64,000 nt of DNA from Musa acuminata AAA Group (GCF_036884655.1 NC_088357.1:41548001-41612000); one strand, 5' to 3'; shown: positions 24,781 through 36,224, numbered from the stretch's first letter. The notes: generated by a model from the sequence alone, not told the origin. A program made the numbers and translations.

Positions 24781-25585
24781 TGTTGGCTCTGTGTTAGTGA
24801 ACAAATGTGTCATGGCTGGTGAGTCAACACGGCCTAGTCCACAGATCGATGTCGAGAATCTTCTACCGGCTAAGCTGGATGCCGAGGTCGATCAGGCCCT
24901 CACGATGGGATGTTGATCAGCGTTCTTTGGTGTGTCGATCCGAGCACCGTGTATGCCGAGCTGCGTCTCTCCTTCTCCGGGATGGTTGACAACTCGTCTT
25001 TATGAGGTGGTCGTACCCTCGGGAAGGAGTGCGAGTTAGCATTGGTCAGGATCCGGACCGATTGGCTGCTCTCGTTCGTGCACTAGATGGCGATTCTCAG
25101 GTGGTTGGCAACTCGCCTTTGTGAGGTGATTTTTGCCTGCAAAAATGGCAAAAACAACCCTCGTCGAGATCACTCGACGAGACCCCTTCGACGAGCAAGT
25201 CAGTGGAGTGATTAATTGATTTTTGCCACCCTTTTTTTCCCTTTAACCAGATGCTAGCCAAAGGTATTTATATTACCGTACGTGGGTCGATCGTACATGG
25301 GTTGACATGACGGACGTGCCGAGCAATACCTTAATATGGATTCTAACTTGGCGTGTCTTGGGACTCCTGAGGCATAACGTGTCGAGCAATGCCTTAATAC
25401 GGATTTTGACTTGACATATCTTGGGAGCCAAAATATGCCATATCACTCTGCATCGCAAAAACGAAAGATAATGATCAACAGGAGGAGTCGGGGCAAGCCT
25501 TCCCGATCTATAGCCTCGATAACAAAGCAATACACCTAGCCTTCCCGATCTATAGCCTCGATAACAAAGCAATACACCTACCTAT
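24781..25585. mobile_element. Insertion in the Gy2 antisense ORF, probable solo LTR
   Basis: The antisense protein reads up to the SAKSLV motif on one side and resumes at HYHTTLLDRV on the other, so about 800 bp was inserted. The left edge is TGTTGGCTCTGTG. The right edge is unclear, because a 42-bp tandem duplication (25497-25538 and 25539-25580) lies there. A second imperfect duplication of about 63 bp lies at 25310-25435 (CGAGCAATACCTTAATATGG type). No coding content. No clean target duplication, so the class is inferred. Confidence 0.45.
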
Positions 25586-26699
25586 ACCAAGGACTTGGCG
25601 GACTTATCAATCAGCACCTCGGAAGGCAAGCTATACACATGCTTTGCGATTGCAGGGATAAGGGCACCTCAGAGATAAGCACCATAGGAAGCATCGTCCG
25701 CCCAAATCCGATCGTCGAGCGTCAGCCCCGACCAGCGCGGCTCAAGGGGAGTAGTTCCCTCCCCGTCAGGCAAGTCCCCCATGAAGAGCGATTGGAAGGG
25801 CTCGACGTTGGCCCGTGCCCGAGTACCACAGAGATCTCGAGTCCACGCAGATCTCGTCGATTCCCCTCGAGGATCGGCATGGGCTTTGCCCCGAGCGCTC
25901 CCTCCGGCCGCTCTGCTCGAAGAAGCCTCGCGAAGACGCTTCCCGGCCTCGCCAGACGCCTCCTGCGTTGCGGTCGGCGCAGGTCTCTTGCGGGTCAAGA
26001 CCTTAGACTTCTTGCATGGCTGTTCGGGCCCCAACCCCGAAGGTCACTCCTGACCCCCCGAGGCCGGCAGGTCCAGCTCTGAAGCCCGAGGGGCTGAGGA
26101 AGCACGAGGCATCCCTCTCAACTCCTTCAAATTCACCATTCCTGCCCAAGAAAGATCCGGGTCATTCAACAAAAGACAAAGTTATGAGTAAAATAGGAAG
26201 ACGGGCCCGGACCGTACCTCGAGGAGTCGGACTAAGCTCCGCTTCGACCAGTCACTCCTTGATTATGTCCCTAATTGCCCGGGAAGAAGAAAGGACCTCC
26301 TTCAAGCGACCGAGCTGCTCATGCTCATCATTAGACAAGCCTGGAAGAGAATTATCGATCGATCGAGATGACCATCGAAGGTCGAAGTCCCAGCCTCGAC
26401 TATAGCTGATAAAAAAAATCAACTCTTCCACCCCTTATTGTTGGAAGGAGCCCCACTCACCCGAAAACCTCCTCCGGATGACAGCCAGTAGTCGCCTACC
26501 CCTTTGGAAAGGCGGAAGCACGAGAAGAAGAGTGAGCGGGTCGGGATAACCCCCGCCCCTCGACACTCCCCTAGGAAAGCTACCAGATGGTGTCACGAGT
26601 TCAGTGCCATCTACAATGGCGAGATCCACCATCGAGCAAGGCAGGCCTCGATCATAGGATGTAGGGGGAATCAAAGTCCCACCTCTAACGCATCCAGCG

Positions 26700-26817
26700 T
26701 CAAGCCGAACCCATTCGGGAACGGATCATAAGCACGCTGCCCTGGCTGAGGAGCATAAAGCTCATAGTCGCTCAGGATGCTATAGCATAAAGCTCAACCC
26801 TCTTGTTCAATGGGGAA
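26700..26817 (+). repeat. 118-bp direct repeat flanking CoA, left copy
   Basis: Identical to 34252-34369 except for one base (T at 26804 versus C). It starts TCAAGCCGAACCC and ends CAATGGGGAA. It is Gy2 antisense-ORF sequence present on both sides of CoA. Confidence 0.9.
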
Positions 26818-26818
26818 A

Positions 26819-27298
26819 TGTTAGAATATGTGGCCCTTTGTACTACGGAACGATTCCTCGGAGATATTTTTGATGGGAGGAAATCTTTTGAGATCTCATC
26901 TCATCATAGACCCTCTGCTCTCGCGATGTCTAGGGGTTGAGGGTGTGTTAGTGTGTTAGAGCGTCATAACGTTGAGGAATTCAGTTATTCTCCTCGACTC
27001 TCTCCCCAAAACCCTCTCCCCAAATCCATCAATCTGTGTGATCCTGTGAAAGGATAGGAAGAGAGGAGAAAGGGTCTACTCTTCGCACTCCCTGCAGATT
27101 CCGCAGCGCGATCGGATTAAAGACGGAGCCTGCAGCAATCTTGGATCACGGTGCTGAGCAGATCAAACAAGATCTCTGAACGGATGGCATCAAAAGGTAC
27201 GCATCGTATAATTAGATCTATGTATTGAATTTCAATCCTGGTATATAGGTTAATTCCGCATAATTGATTTAGCATAATTACAGATTTTTATGCTTACA
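26819..27298 (+). repeat. CoA 5' LTR with three internal deletions
   Basis: Starts TGTTAGAATATGTGGCCC and ends TGCTTACA. Relative to the 3' LTR it lacks about 62 bp after GCCCTTT, about 17 bp spanning the TATAAA box, and 29 bp between two GTTGA repeats. Otherwise the two are nearly identical. Confidence 0.9.
27184..27196 (+). CDS. Putative CoA first coding exon inside the LTR
   Basis: ATG GCA TCA AAA G followed directly by the donor GTACGC (27197). Joined to the acceptor TTTTTGCAG at 29297 it continues in frame into the gag reading frame with no shift. The 3' LTR keeps ATG ACA TCA AAA G and the same donor at 34204. This is inference from splice signals and frame; no transcript is available here. 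Confidence 0.5.
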
Positions 27299-27300
27299 AT

Positions 27301-27316
27301 TGGTATCAGAGCCCGG
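27301..27316 (+). other. CoA primer binding site
   Basis: TGGTATCAGAGCCCGG, complementary to the 3' end of plant initiator methionine tRNA, two bases after the LTR end. Confidence 0.9.
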
Positions 27317-27394
27317 TTTTTGAAATCATGCATTAGATCTGTAAATTAATTTACGATGCATAATTACCTTTATCTTCCAAGAACTGCTAAGCAG

Positions 27395-28030
27395 TAATGG
27401 TCACCGTCGACCTCGCTGCAAATCTGCGGTTACGCCGAGTAGCGTACGCATTATAGAACTCGTCCCATATGCGGACATTACAGAACTCGTCCCATATGCG
27501 GACATCACAGAACTCCGTCCGTGCGACGGCATCACAAAACTCCGTCCGTGCGACGGCATCACAGAACTCCGTCCGTGCGACGGCATCACAGAACTTCGTC
27601 CGTGCGACGGCATCACAGAACCCGTCCGTCCGTGCGACGACATCACAGAACCCCGGTCGCACACGGCCAGAATCCGTCCATGCGACGGTCGGCCGCACGC
27701 AGGCAGACAGCCCAGGAGGCGGCCATGCGTGAGTAGGCCGTGCACAGGCGGCGGCCGCGTGCTGGCAGCAGCCAACCGCAGGCAGGAACCGCCGCAGCGG
27801 CAGTGGCCGCGCATGAGCAGTATGCCCCGCGGCGGCAGCGCCGTGGCGGCAGTGGCCGTGCGCAGGCTAGATCTATCGCTGGCAGCCGCGCACAGGCGGT
27901 AGCCCGCAGCCGCGTACAGGCGGCAGCCGCGCACAGGCGGCAACCCGCAGCCGCGTACAGGCGGCCAGGCCGCAGGCAGCAGCGGCAGTGCCGCTCGCGC
28001 AGGCGACGGCGGCGGCGATGGCAGATTAGG
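27395..28030 (+). repeat. CoA GC-rich leader with short tandem repeats
   Basis: 27450-27640 contains five to six copies of a roughly 27-bp unit (CCGTCCGTGCGACGGCATCA plus CAGAACT), preceded by a 26-bp doublet (CTCGTCCCATATGCGGACAT). 27740-28010 is built from CGCAGCCGCGTACAGGCGG-type repeats. Ala/Arg/His-rich ORFs on both strands come from this composition; none is demonstrably coding. Confidence 0.7.
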
Positions 28031-28079
28031 GTTTTGGCATATTTACGTTTTTACCATCGAGGCTAGGGTTTTGAAAATT

Positions 28080-29297
28080 ACAGTTTTACCCTTTGCAAAT
28101 ATCGTAAGTACAGTTTATGTTCTGTCAACATATTTACGGTTTTGCCCTCGAGTCTAATTTCTGCCAAATTACAGTTCTGCCATTCGCATATTTTCGATTT
28201 ATATCTTATCAAATATTTCTGTTTTTTTTATCATTATGAAATTGAGAAATTTAGTTTAAATTCTCAATTATAAAATTGATAAATATCATTTATTATAATT
28301 ATGATTAATTTTAATCATGATTATATTTTTTGATTATTTGATTGGATTTAATTTTGTTAAAAAAAATATATAAATTATGGTTTATTTTATGGTTTTCTCA
28401 TATGAATTATTCATTATATATGTGGTAAATAAAATTAAAATCCAATTATTGTTTTTGGAATTTTTATTTATTTATTCACATGTATATGCTTGAAATTATC
28501 ATATGAGTTTTATTATTGTTCAATAATTATTATGGTTATTTTTATTATTGAACTGTTTTGCATTATTGTTCAATAATTATTATGATTATTTATTATTGAA
28601 CTGTTTTGCATTAAATTTTAATAATTATTATTGTTATTTATTATTGAATTACTTTGCATTAATGTTCAGTAATTGTTATAGTTATTTATTATTGAACTGC
28701 TTTACATAAATGTTCAATAATTATTATTGTTATTTTTATTATTGAACTGCTTAGCAAAATTAAAGAAATATTGATGAATATTATTTGTAATTTATTTCCT
28801 TAAGTTTTATCTGACTAGTAGCTGCCAAAGTGGCCTAGGATGATAGACTTTTGTGATATGAATTACAACAAAAGTTTTATCATTTATAGGACATTTTATT
28901 TTATATCATGGCATTAGTCTTGTAGCCACCAAAGTGACATAGACTAATGACTTATAAAATAATATTAAAGAATTAGTCCTAAATGATATTAAAGAAATAA
29001 TATTCATAATGACACATATAATTATGAGATTTAGATAATCCCAAAGGATAATCTAATTCAAATAATTATGTGATGGGGTAGGATGATACTATTTTAGATA
29101 TCCTTGCAGTTTAGGGTTGTATACCCAAAGGTAACAATACCTATTCCTCAAGGATGGTATCAGTCCTCCAAAAATATTCTTGAGTGAACACTAGATATGT
29201 CAATATTTCACCCAAAGGTGTTATATAGATGATATCAATAGTTCATCAATTTTTTGACAAACTCAAAGCATTAATGTTGTTATATATCTTTTTGCAG
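28080..29297 (+). other. CoA AT-rich leader, putative intron 3' part, with 54-bp repeats
   Basis: Strongly AT-rich, in sharp contrast to the preceding GC-rich block. Five imperfect copies of a roughly 54-bp unit (ATTGTTCAATAATTATTATG ... TTATTGAACTGTTTTGCATT) occupy 28505-28755. It ends with a polypyrimidine tract and acceptor TTTTTGCAG at 29297. Confidence 0.65.
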
Positions 29298-32200
29298 TGG
29301 TACTTCCGCATATACATTCATATGCTTCAAGTGTCCCTGTACTTTCTGGATCAAATTATTCAGAATGGTTATAGCATGTGCAATTCACACTAGGTGTATT
29401 AGATCTTGATCTAGCATTACTTGTTGAAAAGCCTGCAGACTTGACTGATGAAAGTACTGCAGAACAAGTTAATGAAATGAAGGCTTGGGAAAGATCTGAT
29501 AGGCTTAGTTTAATGTTCATAAGAATGACAATTGCAAATAATATAAAGACTTCATTACCGATTGCAACTAGCGCAAAGGAATATTTAAAGGTTATTGAAG
29601 ACAGATTTAAATCTGCTGATAAGTCATTGGCTGGCACATTGATGAAAGAACTGACTACAGCTCAGTATGATGGTACTCGAGGAATTCAGGATCATATCCT
29701 CAATATGGCTGACAAAGCTGCAAAACTTAAAACATTAGGCATGAATGTTGATGAATCCTTCCTTGTGCAATTTATTCTCAATTCTCTTCCTTCTCAGTTT
29801 GGCCCATTCAAGATTCATTATAATACAAATAAGGATAAGTGGGACTTGAATGAGTTGACTAGCATGTGTGTTCAGGAAGAATTGAGATTAAGGCAGGAAA
29901 ATTCATATAATGTCATGACGACTACTCAAGGAGGTGGTAATAAGAAAAGAAAGTTGAAGCATCATCCATCAAAGAGATTTGCTAAGTCTGGAAATGTTAA
30001 ATAGACTAATGAAAAGAAAGCCTTTACTGTAAAGTGCTTCTTTTGTGGCAAGAAAGGACATGTGAAGAAGGATTGCATTAAACGCAAGACTTGGTTCGAA
30101 AAGAAAGGTATTAACTCGACCTTTGTATGTTTCGAATCAAACATTACAGAAGTTCCTTCTAACACTTGGTGGATAGATTCCGGTGCTTCAACTCATGTTA
30201 CAAATAACATGCAGGGATTCCTTTCAATTCGGAAACCAAAAGAACATGAAAGATTCATCATTATGGGAAATCATCTTAAAGCGAAAGTGATATCAATGGG
30301 AACTTATCGTCTATGCTTAGAGACGGGTCACTTGATGGATCTTGTTGACACATGTTATGTCCCTACAATTTCTAAAAATTTGATTTCTCTTTCTAGAATT
30401 GATGAGTTGGGATATTGTATTTCTTTTGGTAGTGGCAAACTCAGCATATTTTACGATTCAATAAAAGTTGGTTCTGAAATTCTTTGTGATGGTTTGTACA
30501 GAATTAATTTGGATCTTGAGTTTGCAAAGACACTAATGACCCTGCAATCAAATGTTGGATTGAAACGTAGTTTCAATAATGAAAGATCTTCCATATTGTG
30601 GCATAGACGATTGGGGCATATCTCCAAGGAAAGAATTGAAAGATTAGTGAAGGATAATATTTTGGAACATTTAGACTTCACTGATTTTGATATTTGTATA
30701 GATTGCATTAAGGGAAAGCAAACTAAACAAATAAAGAAAAATGCCACAAGAAGCAAAGAACTCCTTGAGATTATTCATACTGATATCTGCGGACCACTCC
30801 ACATTCCTTGTTTTAGTGGAGAAAAATATTTCATCACATTTATAGATGATCTGTCTAGATATGGCAAAGTTTATCTAATATATGAAAAGTCTCAAGCCGT
30901 TGATACTCTTGAAGTATACATAAATGAGGTTGAGAGACAATTAGATAGAAAAGTTAAAATTGTCAGATCTGATAGAGGTGGTGAATTTTATGGCAGATAT
31001 GATGGATCTAGTTAGAATATTGGTCCTTTTGCTAGATTCCTGGAACAACGGGGTATTTGTGCTCAATATGCATTACCAGGTGTGCCACAGCAGAACGGTG
31101 TTGCTGAAAGGCGAAATCGTACTATGATGGATATGGTTAGGAGCATGATGAGTTATTCCTCTGTACCTGAGTCGATGTGGGGTGAAGCTCTTAGGACAGC
31201 TATGTACATCTTGAACAGGGTTCCTAGCAAGTCAGTTTCATCGACTCCATTTGAGTTATGGACTAGTAGGAAACCCAGTCTGAGACATCTACATATATGG
31301 GGGTGTCCTGCAGAGATAAGAGTATTCAATCCACATGAAAAGAAATTGGATCCAAGAACTATTTCAGGATATTTTATTGGTTATCCAGAAAAATCCAAGG
31401 GATACAGATTTTATTGCCCTAATCATAGTATGAGAATAGTAGAATCTGGTAATGCAAAATTCCTAGAAAATGGCGAAATCAGTGGGAGTGAAAAATCTCG
31501 AAGGATTAATTTTGATATTGAGGAGATTCAGGTTAATTCTCCCATATCATCTCCTGTCCGAGAGATTGTTGTTCCTCAAATCAATGAGAGTATTGATGGG
31601 GGTGAACAACAAAATAACATCCAAGAACTCTCACATGATGTTGATGTCGCCGCTGATGATCTTGTAGAACAATCACAATTGGCAGATTTGAGAAGATCTC
31701 AAAGGAAAAGGAAACATGCCATTTCTGATGATTATGTTATATATCTACAAGAATCAGATTATGATATAGGAATAAAAAGAGACCCCTTATCGTTTTCACA
31801 AGCCATAGAAAGTAACGATTCTGAAAAATGGTATGATGCAATGAAAGAAGAGTTAAAATCAATGGTACAGAATGATGTCTGGGATCTCGTTGAATTGCCC
31901 AATGATTGTAAAAGAGTCGGTTGTAAATGGGTCTTTAAGACAAAACGCGACTCAACGGGCAATATCGAACGATATAAAGCCAGACTTGTGGCCAAAGGTT
32001 TTTCTCAGAAGGAAGGCATCGACTATAATGAGACTTTTTCTCCTATTTCTAAAAAGGACTCATTGAGAATCGTTATGGCATTAGTAGCTCATTATGATCT
32101 TGAGTTGCATCAGATGGATGTGAAAACGGCATTTTTGAATGGGGATCTAGATGAGGAAATCTATATGGAACAACCTGAAGGATTCATAGAAAAGGGAAAA

Positions 32201-33340
32201 GAAAGTTGGGCTTGTAAACTTAAGAAATCCATTTATGGCCTTAAACAAGCTTCCAGACAATGGTATATAAAGTTTCATAATACCATTACTTCCTTCGGAT
32301 TTAAGGAAAACACTATTGATCAGTGTATATACCTGAAGGTAAGTGGGAGCAAGTTTATTATATTGGTCTTATATGTGGATGATATTTTACTTGCCAGTAG
32401 TGATCTTGGTTTATTGCACGAAACCAAGATATTTCTCAACAAGAACTTTAAGATAGTTGATATGAATGAGGCATCCTACGTCATTGGCATTGAGATATTC
32501 AGGGATAGATCTCAAGGATTATTAGGATTGTCTCAGAAAGGATATATTGATCGTATCTTGGAGAGATTTAATATGCAGCTTTGTTCAACCAATGATGTGC
32601 CTATTACTAAAGGTGAAAAATTCAGTCAAAACCAATGCCCAAGAAATGACTTAGAAAAGAATCAAATGAAGAATATTCCTTATGGATGCGCAGTTGGAAG
32701 TCTATTATATGCTCAAACCTGTACAAGACCAGATATCAGTTTTGCAGTTGCAATGCTGGGAAGATATCAAAGCAACCCAGGAATGGAACATTGGAAAGCT
32801 GCAAAGAAAGTAATGAGATATCTACAAGGGACAAAAGATTATATGCTCACATACAGGAGATCTGATCAGCTTGAAGTAACTGGATATTCAGATGCTGATT
32901 TTGCAAATTGCCTCGACAGCAGGAAGTCCACTTCAGGATTTGTATTTATGTTAGCTGGTGGGGTAATTTCTTGGAAAAGTGCAAAGCAATCGCTTATTGC
33001 ATCATCAACAATGGAAGCTGAATTTGTGGCATGCTTTGAGGCCACAAATCAAGCTTTATGGCTGCGAAATTTTATCTCAGGACTTGGTGTGGTCGACTCA
33101 ATTGCCAAGCCGCTGAAGATATTTTGTGATAACACCACAGCAGTTTTCTTCTCTAAGAATGGCAAGTACTCTAGTGGTTCCAAGCACATTGAGTTAAAGT
33201 ACTTGGTGGTTAGAGAAAGAGTCCAGAAACAGCAAGTGTCAATTGAGAACTTGAGCACCACTATGATGATTGCTGATCCATTGACAAAAGCGGTGATGCA
33301 TGTTTATGTGGATGCTATTATTGATATTTTATTTAATTAA
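29298..33340 (+). pseudogene. CoA Gag-Pol polyprotein, one frame with three stops
   Basis: A single reading frame runs the whole length without frameshift but with stops at 29372-29374, 30002-30004 and 31013-31015. In order: UBN2-type Gag (29298-29990), zinc knuckle CFFCGKKGHVKKDC (30034-30075), protease with WWIDSGASTHV (near 30168), pre-integrase H..H..C..C region (near 30600-30720), integrase catalytic blocks [16 protein letters not shown] and [12 protein letters not shown] with [10 protein letters not shown] (near 32370), and RNase H with [10 protein letters not shown] and [10 protein letters not shown]. This is the copia order (integrase before RT). Each stop could be a single base change, so inactivation looks recent and gradual. 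The Gag start is inferred to come from the LTR exon at 27184. Confidence 0.85.
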
Positions 33341-33726
33341 AAGTTATCTGTTTCTGCTATCCTGTTTACATTTATGTTTATGCATATTATGGTTGAATGT
33401 AATAACAGGATTATCTTGACAAGACAAATTATAGGGGTCATTATGGACTATGTTAGGAAAGACTAACAATGTTGTGATACATAGAAGGGAGTATGACATT
33501 GATGAAATACAACCGCTATGACTCGCATTGATAGTTGGACTTAATATAGTATTATTGTGATTATTGGACTTATTGGCTTATTTTAAAACATGGCCATGTA
33601 TAAAATGTTTTTCAAAATTTTTTGGAATCCAATTAGGTAAAATTGTTTTCAAACAAATTTTTGTTTTGTTTGTTTTGATTTTGTATCTCTTTTATATCTT
33701 ATCAATTAATGGGCCAAGTGGGAGAA
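33341..33726 (+). other. CoA 3' untranslated region and polypurine tract
   Basis: Non-coding AT-rich sequence ending in GGGCCAAGTGGGAGAA directly before the 3' LTR; the purine run is the plus-strand primer. Confidence 0.75.
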
Positions 33727-34255
33727 TGTTAGAATATGTGGCCCTTTATAATTGAATAAGATAGAATAACTAATTGGGTTCCGTTGCGATATTTTAGTCA
33801 ATATAGACTAAGTCCACTACGGAACGATTCCTCGGAGATATTCTTGATGGGAGGAAATCTTCTGAGATCTCATCTCATCGTAGACCCTCTGCTCTCGCCG
33901 CCTATAAACGGACAGGATCTCTAGGGGTTGAGGGTGTGTTAGTGTGTTAGAGCGTCATAACGTTGACACGTATAGACGCATCATCTCTCCGTTGAGGAAT
34001 TCAGTTATTCTCCTCGACTCTCTCCCCAAAACCCTCTCCCCAAATCCATCAATCTGTGTGATCCTGTGAAAGGATAGGAAGAGAGGAGAAAGGGTCTACT
34101 CTTCGCACTCCCTGCAGATTCCGCAGCGCGATCGGATTAAAGACGGAGCCTGCAGCAATCTTGGATCACGGTGCTGAGCAGATCAAACAAGATCTCTGAA
34201 CGGATGACATCAAAAGGTACGCATCGTATAATTAGATCTATGTATTGAATTTCAA
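33727..34255 (+). repeat. CoA 3' LTR, 3'-truncated
   Basis: Starts TGTTAGAATATGTGGCCC. It retains the blocks deleted from the 5' copy, including TATAAA at 33903-33908. It stops at TTGAATTTCAA, where the 5' LTR continues for 63 more bases to TGCTTACA, and joins directly to the second copy of the 118-bp flank. Confidence 0.9.
33903..33908 (+). promoter_or_regulatory. CoA TATA box (3' LTR only)
   Basis: CCTATAAACGG context; the equivalent segment is missing from the 5' LTR. Confidence 0.55.
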
Positions 34256-34369
34256 GCCGAACCCATTCGGGAACGGATCATAAGCACGCTGCCCTGGCTG
34301 AGGAGCATAAAGCTCATAGTCGCTCAGGATGCTATAGCATAAAGCTCAACCCTCTCGTTCAATGGGGAA
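34252..34369 (+). repeat. 118-bp direct repeat flanking CoA, right copy
   Basis: Second copy of 26700-26817. It overlaps the LTR end by the shared bases TCAA, which look like microhomology at the junction. Gy2 sequence continues after it with GTTCTGCCCGATG. Confidence 0.9.
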
Positions 34370-34520
34370 GTTCTGCCCGATGACGAGCCACTTCCCTAGA
34401 ACTACTCGAAGAGGGAGACAAAGAAGAGGAGGATAAAGAGGAAGAGGAAGACATCCCGACCGACTAAAAAAAACACAGAAACCGAGGAGGACCACTAAAA
34501 GACCAAGGGAGACCGAAGAA

Positions 34521-36157
34521 GGCGACCAAAGAAATTGCAGAGCCGATGAGCAACACGACCAGCCAGAAGGATTACAAAGGCAGCAGTGAACGCCCAAGGT
34601 GACCCCCCACCTACCCACAGGAGGAAGACAGCTCATATCATTATTACTGCTCGTGAGGAAGAGTGCCCAAGCCCAAACTCTGAGGCAAGGTAGGGTGCAA
34701 AAGAGCAACTAGTCTCGCATGAGCCGAGATTCCCGCCAGGACAAAAGCTGAAGTCGACTTTCCTGCCATTTCTCGGAAACCAAGTTTCCTGCCATTTTTC
34801 GAAAGTCGAATTTCCCGCCATTTCCTGGAAGCCGACATCCCCGCTCCAAGGCGACCAAAGAAATTGCAGAGCCGATGAGCGACACGACCAGCCAGAAGGA
34901 TTACAAAGGCAGCAGTGAACGCCCAAGGTGACCCCCCACCTACCCACAGGAGGAAGACAGCTCATATCATTATTACTGCTCGTGAGGAAGAGTGCCCAAG
35001 CCCAAACTCTGAGGCAAGGTAGGGTGCAAAAGAGCAACTAGTCTCGCATGAGCCGAGATTCCCGCCAGGACAAAAGCTGAAGTCGACTTTCCTGCCATTT
35101 CTCGGAAACCAAGTTTCCTGCCATTTTTCGAAAGTCGAATTTCCCGCCATTTCCTGGAAGCCGACATCCCCGCTCCAAGGCGACCAAAGAAATTGCAGAG
35201 CCGATGAGCGACACGACCAGCCAGAAGGATTACAAAGGCAGCAGTGAACGCCCAAGGCGACCCCCCACCTACCCACAGGAGGAAGACAGCTCATATCATT
35301 ATTACTGCTCGTGAGGAAGAGTGCCCAAGCCCAAGAGGCAAGGTAGGGTGCAAAAGAGCAACTAGTCTCGCATGAGCCGAGATTCCCGCCAGGACAAAAG
35401 CTGAAGTCGACTTTCCTGCCATTTCTCAGAAACCAAGTTTCCTGCCATTTTTCGAAAGTCAAATTTCCCGCCATTTCCTGGAAGCCGACATCCCCGCTCC
35501 AAGGCGACCAAAGAAATTGCAGAGCCGATGAGCGACACGACCAGCCAGAAGGATTACAAAGGCAGCAGTGAACGCCCAAGGCGACCCCCCACCTACCCAT
35601 AGGAGGAAGACAGCTCATATCATTATTACTGCTCGTGAGGAAGAGTGCCCAAGCCCAAACTCTGAGGCAAGGTAGGGTGCAAAAGAGCAACTAGTCTCGC
35701 ATGAGCCGAGATTCCCGCCAGGACAAAAGCTGAAGTCGACTTTCCTGCCATTTCTCGGAAACCAAGTTTCCTGCCATTTTTCGAAAGTCGAATTTCCCGC
35801 CATTTCCTGGAAGCCGACATCCCCGCTCCAAGGCGACCAAAGAAATTGCAGAGCCGATGAGCGACACGACCAGCTAGAAGGATTACAAAGGCAGCAGTGA
35901 ATGCCCAAGGCGACCCCCCACCTACCCACAGGAGGAAGACAGCTCATATCATTATTACTGCTCGTGAGGAAGAGTGCCCAAGCCCAAACTCTGAGGCAAG
36001 GTAGGGTGCAAAAGGGCAACTAGTCTCGCATGAGCCGAGATTCCCGCCAGGACAAAAGCTGAAGTCGACTTTCCTGCCATTTCTCGGAAACCAAGTTTCC
36101 TGCCATTTTTCGAAAGTCGAATTTCTCGCCATTTCCTGGAAGCCGACATCCCCGCTC
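34521..36157 (+). repeat. Gy2 tandem array, five copies of a 329-bp unit
   Basis: Units start at 34521, 34850, 35179, 35503 and 35832 with GGCGACCAAAGAAATTGCAG and end near GCCGACATCCCCGCTCCAA. The third unit is 5 bp shorter (AACTCT region near 35335). Copies differ at only a few bases. The minus strand gives repeated ORFs (for example 34962-35690) purely from the repetition. Within each unit a shorter motif TTTCCTGCCATTT / CGAAAGTCGAATTTCCCGCC recurs three times. Confidence 0.95.
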
Positions 36158-36224
36158 CCTTCCGAGGGGCAACTCTGCCATTTCCTTGAAGCTCACAGGT
36201 TCGATCCTATAACTACCCAATTCC

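Larger units (their letters stand above)
26819..34255 (+). mobile_element. CoA: Ty1/copia LTR retrotransposon in Gy2
   Basis: 5' LTR 26819-27298, initiator-Met primer site TGGTATCAGAGCCCGG at 27301, long leader, copia-order polyprotein, polypurine tract AAGTGGGAGAA before 33727, and a 3' LTR 33727-34255 lacking its last 63 bp. The polyprotein frame carries three stops, so this copy is defective. It lies in the Gy2 antisense ORF and is flanked by a 118-bp target duplication instead of the usual 5 bp. Confidence 0.9.
24543..34454 (-). pseudogene. Gy2 antisense ORF (Transposase_28-like), split by two insertions
   Basis: Read leftwards on the minus strand: an ATG at 34452-34454 opens a Ser-rich N-terminus (to about 34370). 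CoA interrupts here, then from 26818 GQRAYDPFPNGFGLTLDALE, then LVAFLGECRGAGVIPTR-like, then GGGFRVSGAPSNNKGWK near 26440. Next are GLSNDEHEQLGRLKEVLSSS near 26310, a basic Ala-rich linker, and PSEVLIDKSAKSLV near 25610. A second insertion follows, then a coiled-coil C-terminus (24543-24767; LLDRVQDASQVISSMGDKIA, ELRGLIEELKKG). This matches the plant 'putative gypsy type transposon' domain family. Several stops and frameshifts break it. It runs antisense to the LTRs, as in other Tat-group elements with extra ORFs. Role unknown. Confidence 0.7.

Noticed and set aside
27301..27316. Possible tRNA-Met gene
   Set aside because: Only the 3' complement of the tRNA is present, as expected for a primer binding site.
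29356..29637. Minus-strand ORF opposite CoA Gag
   Set aside because: Antisense shadow of the Gag frame.
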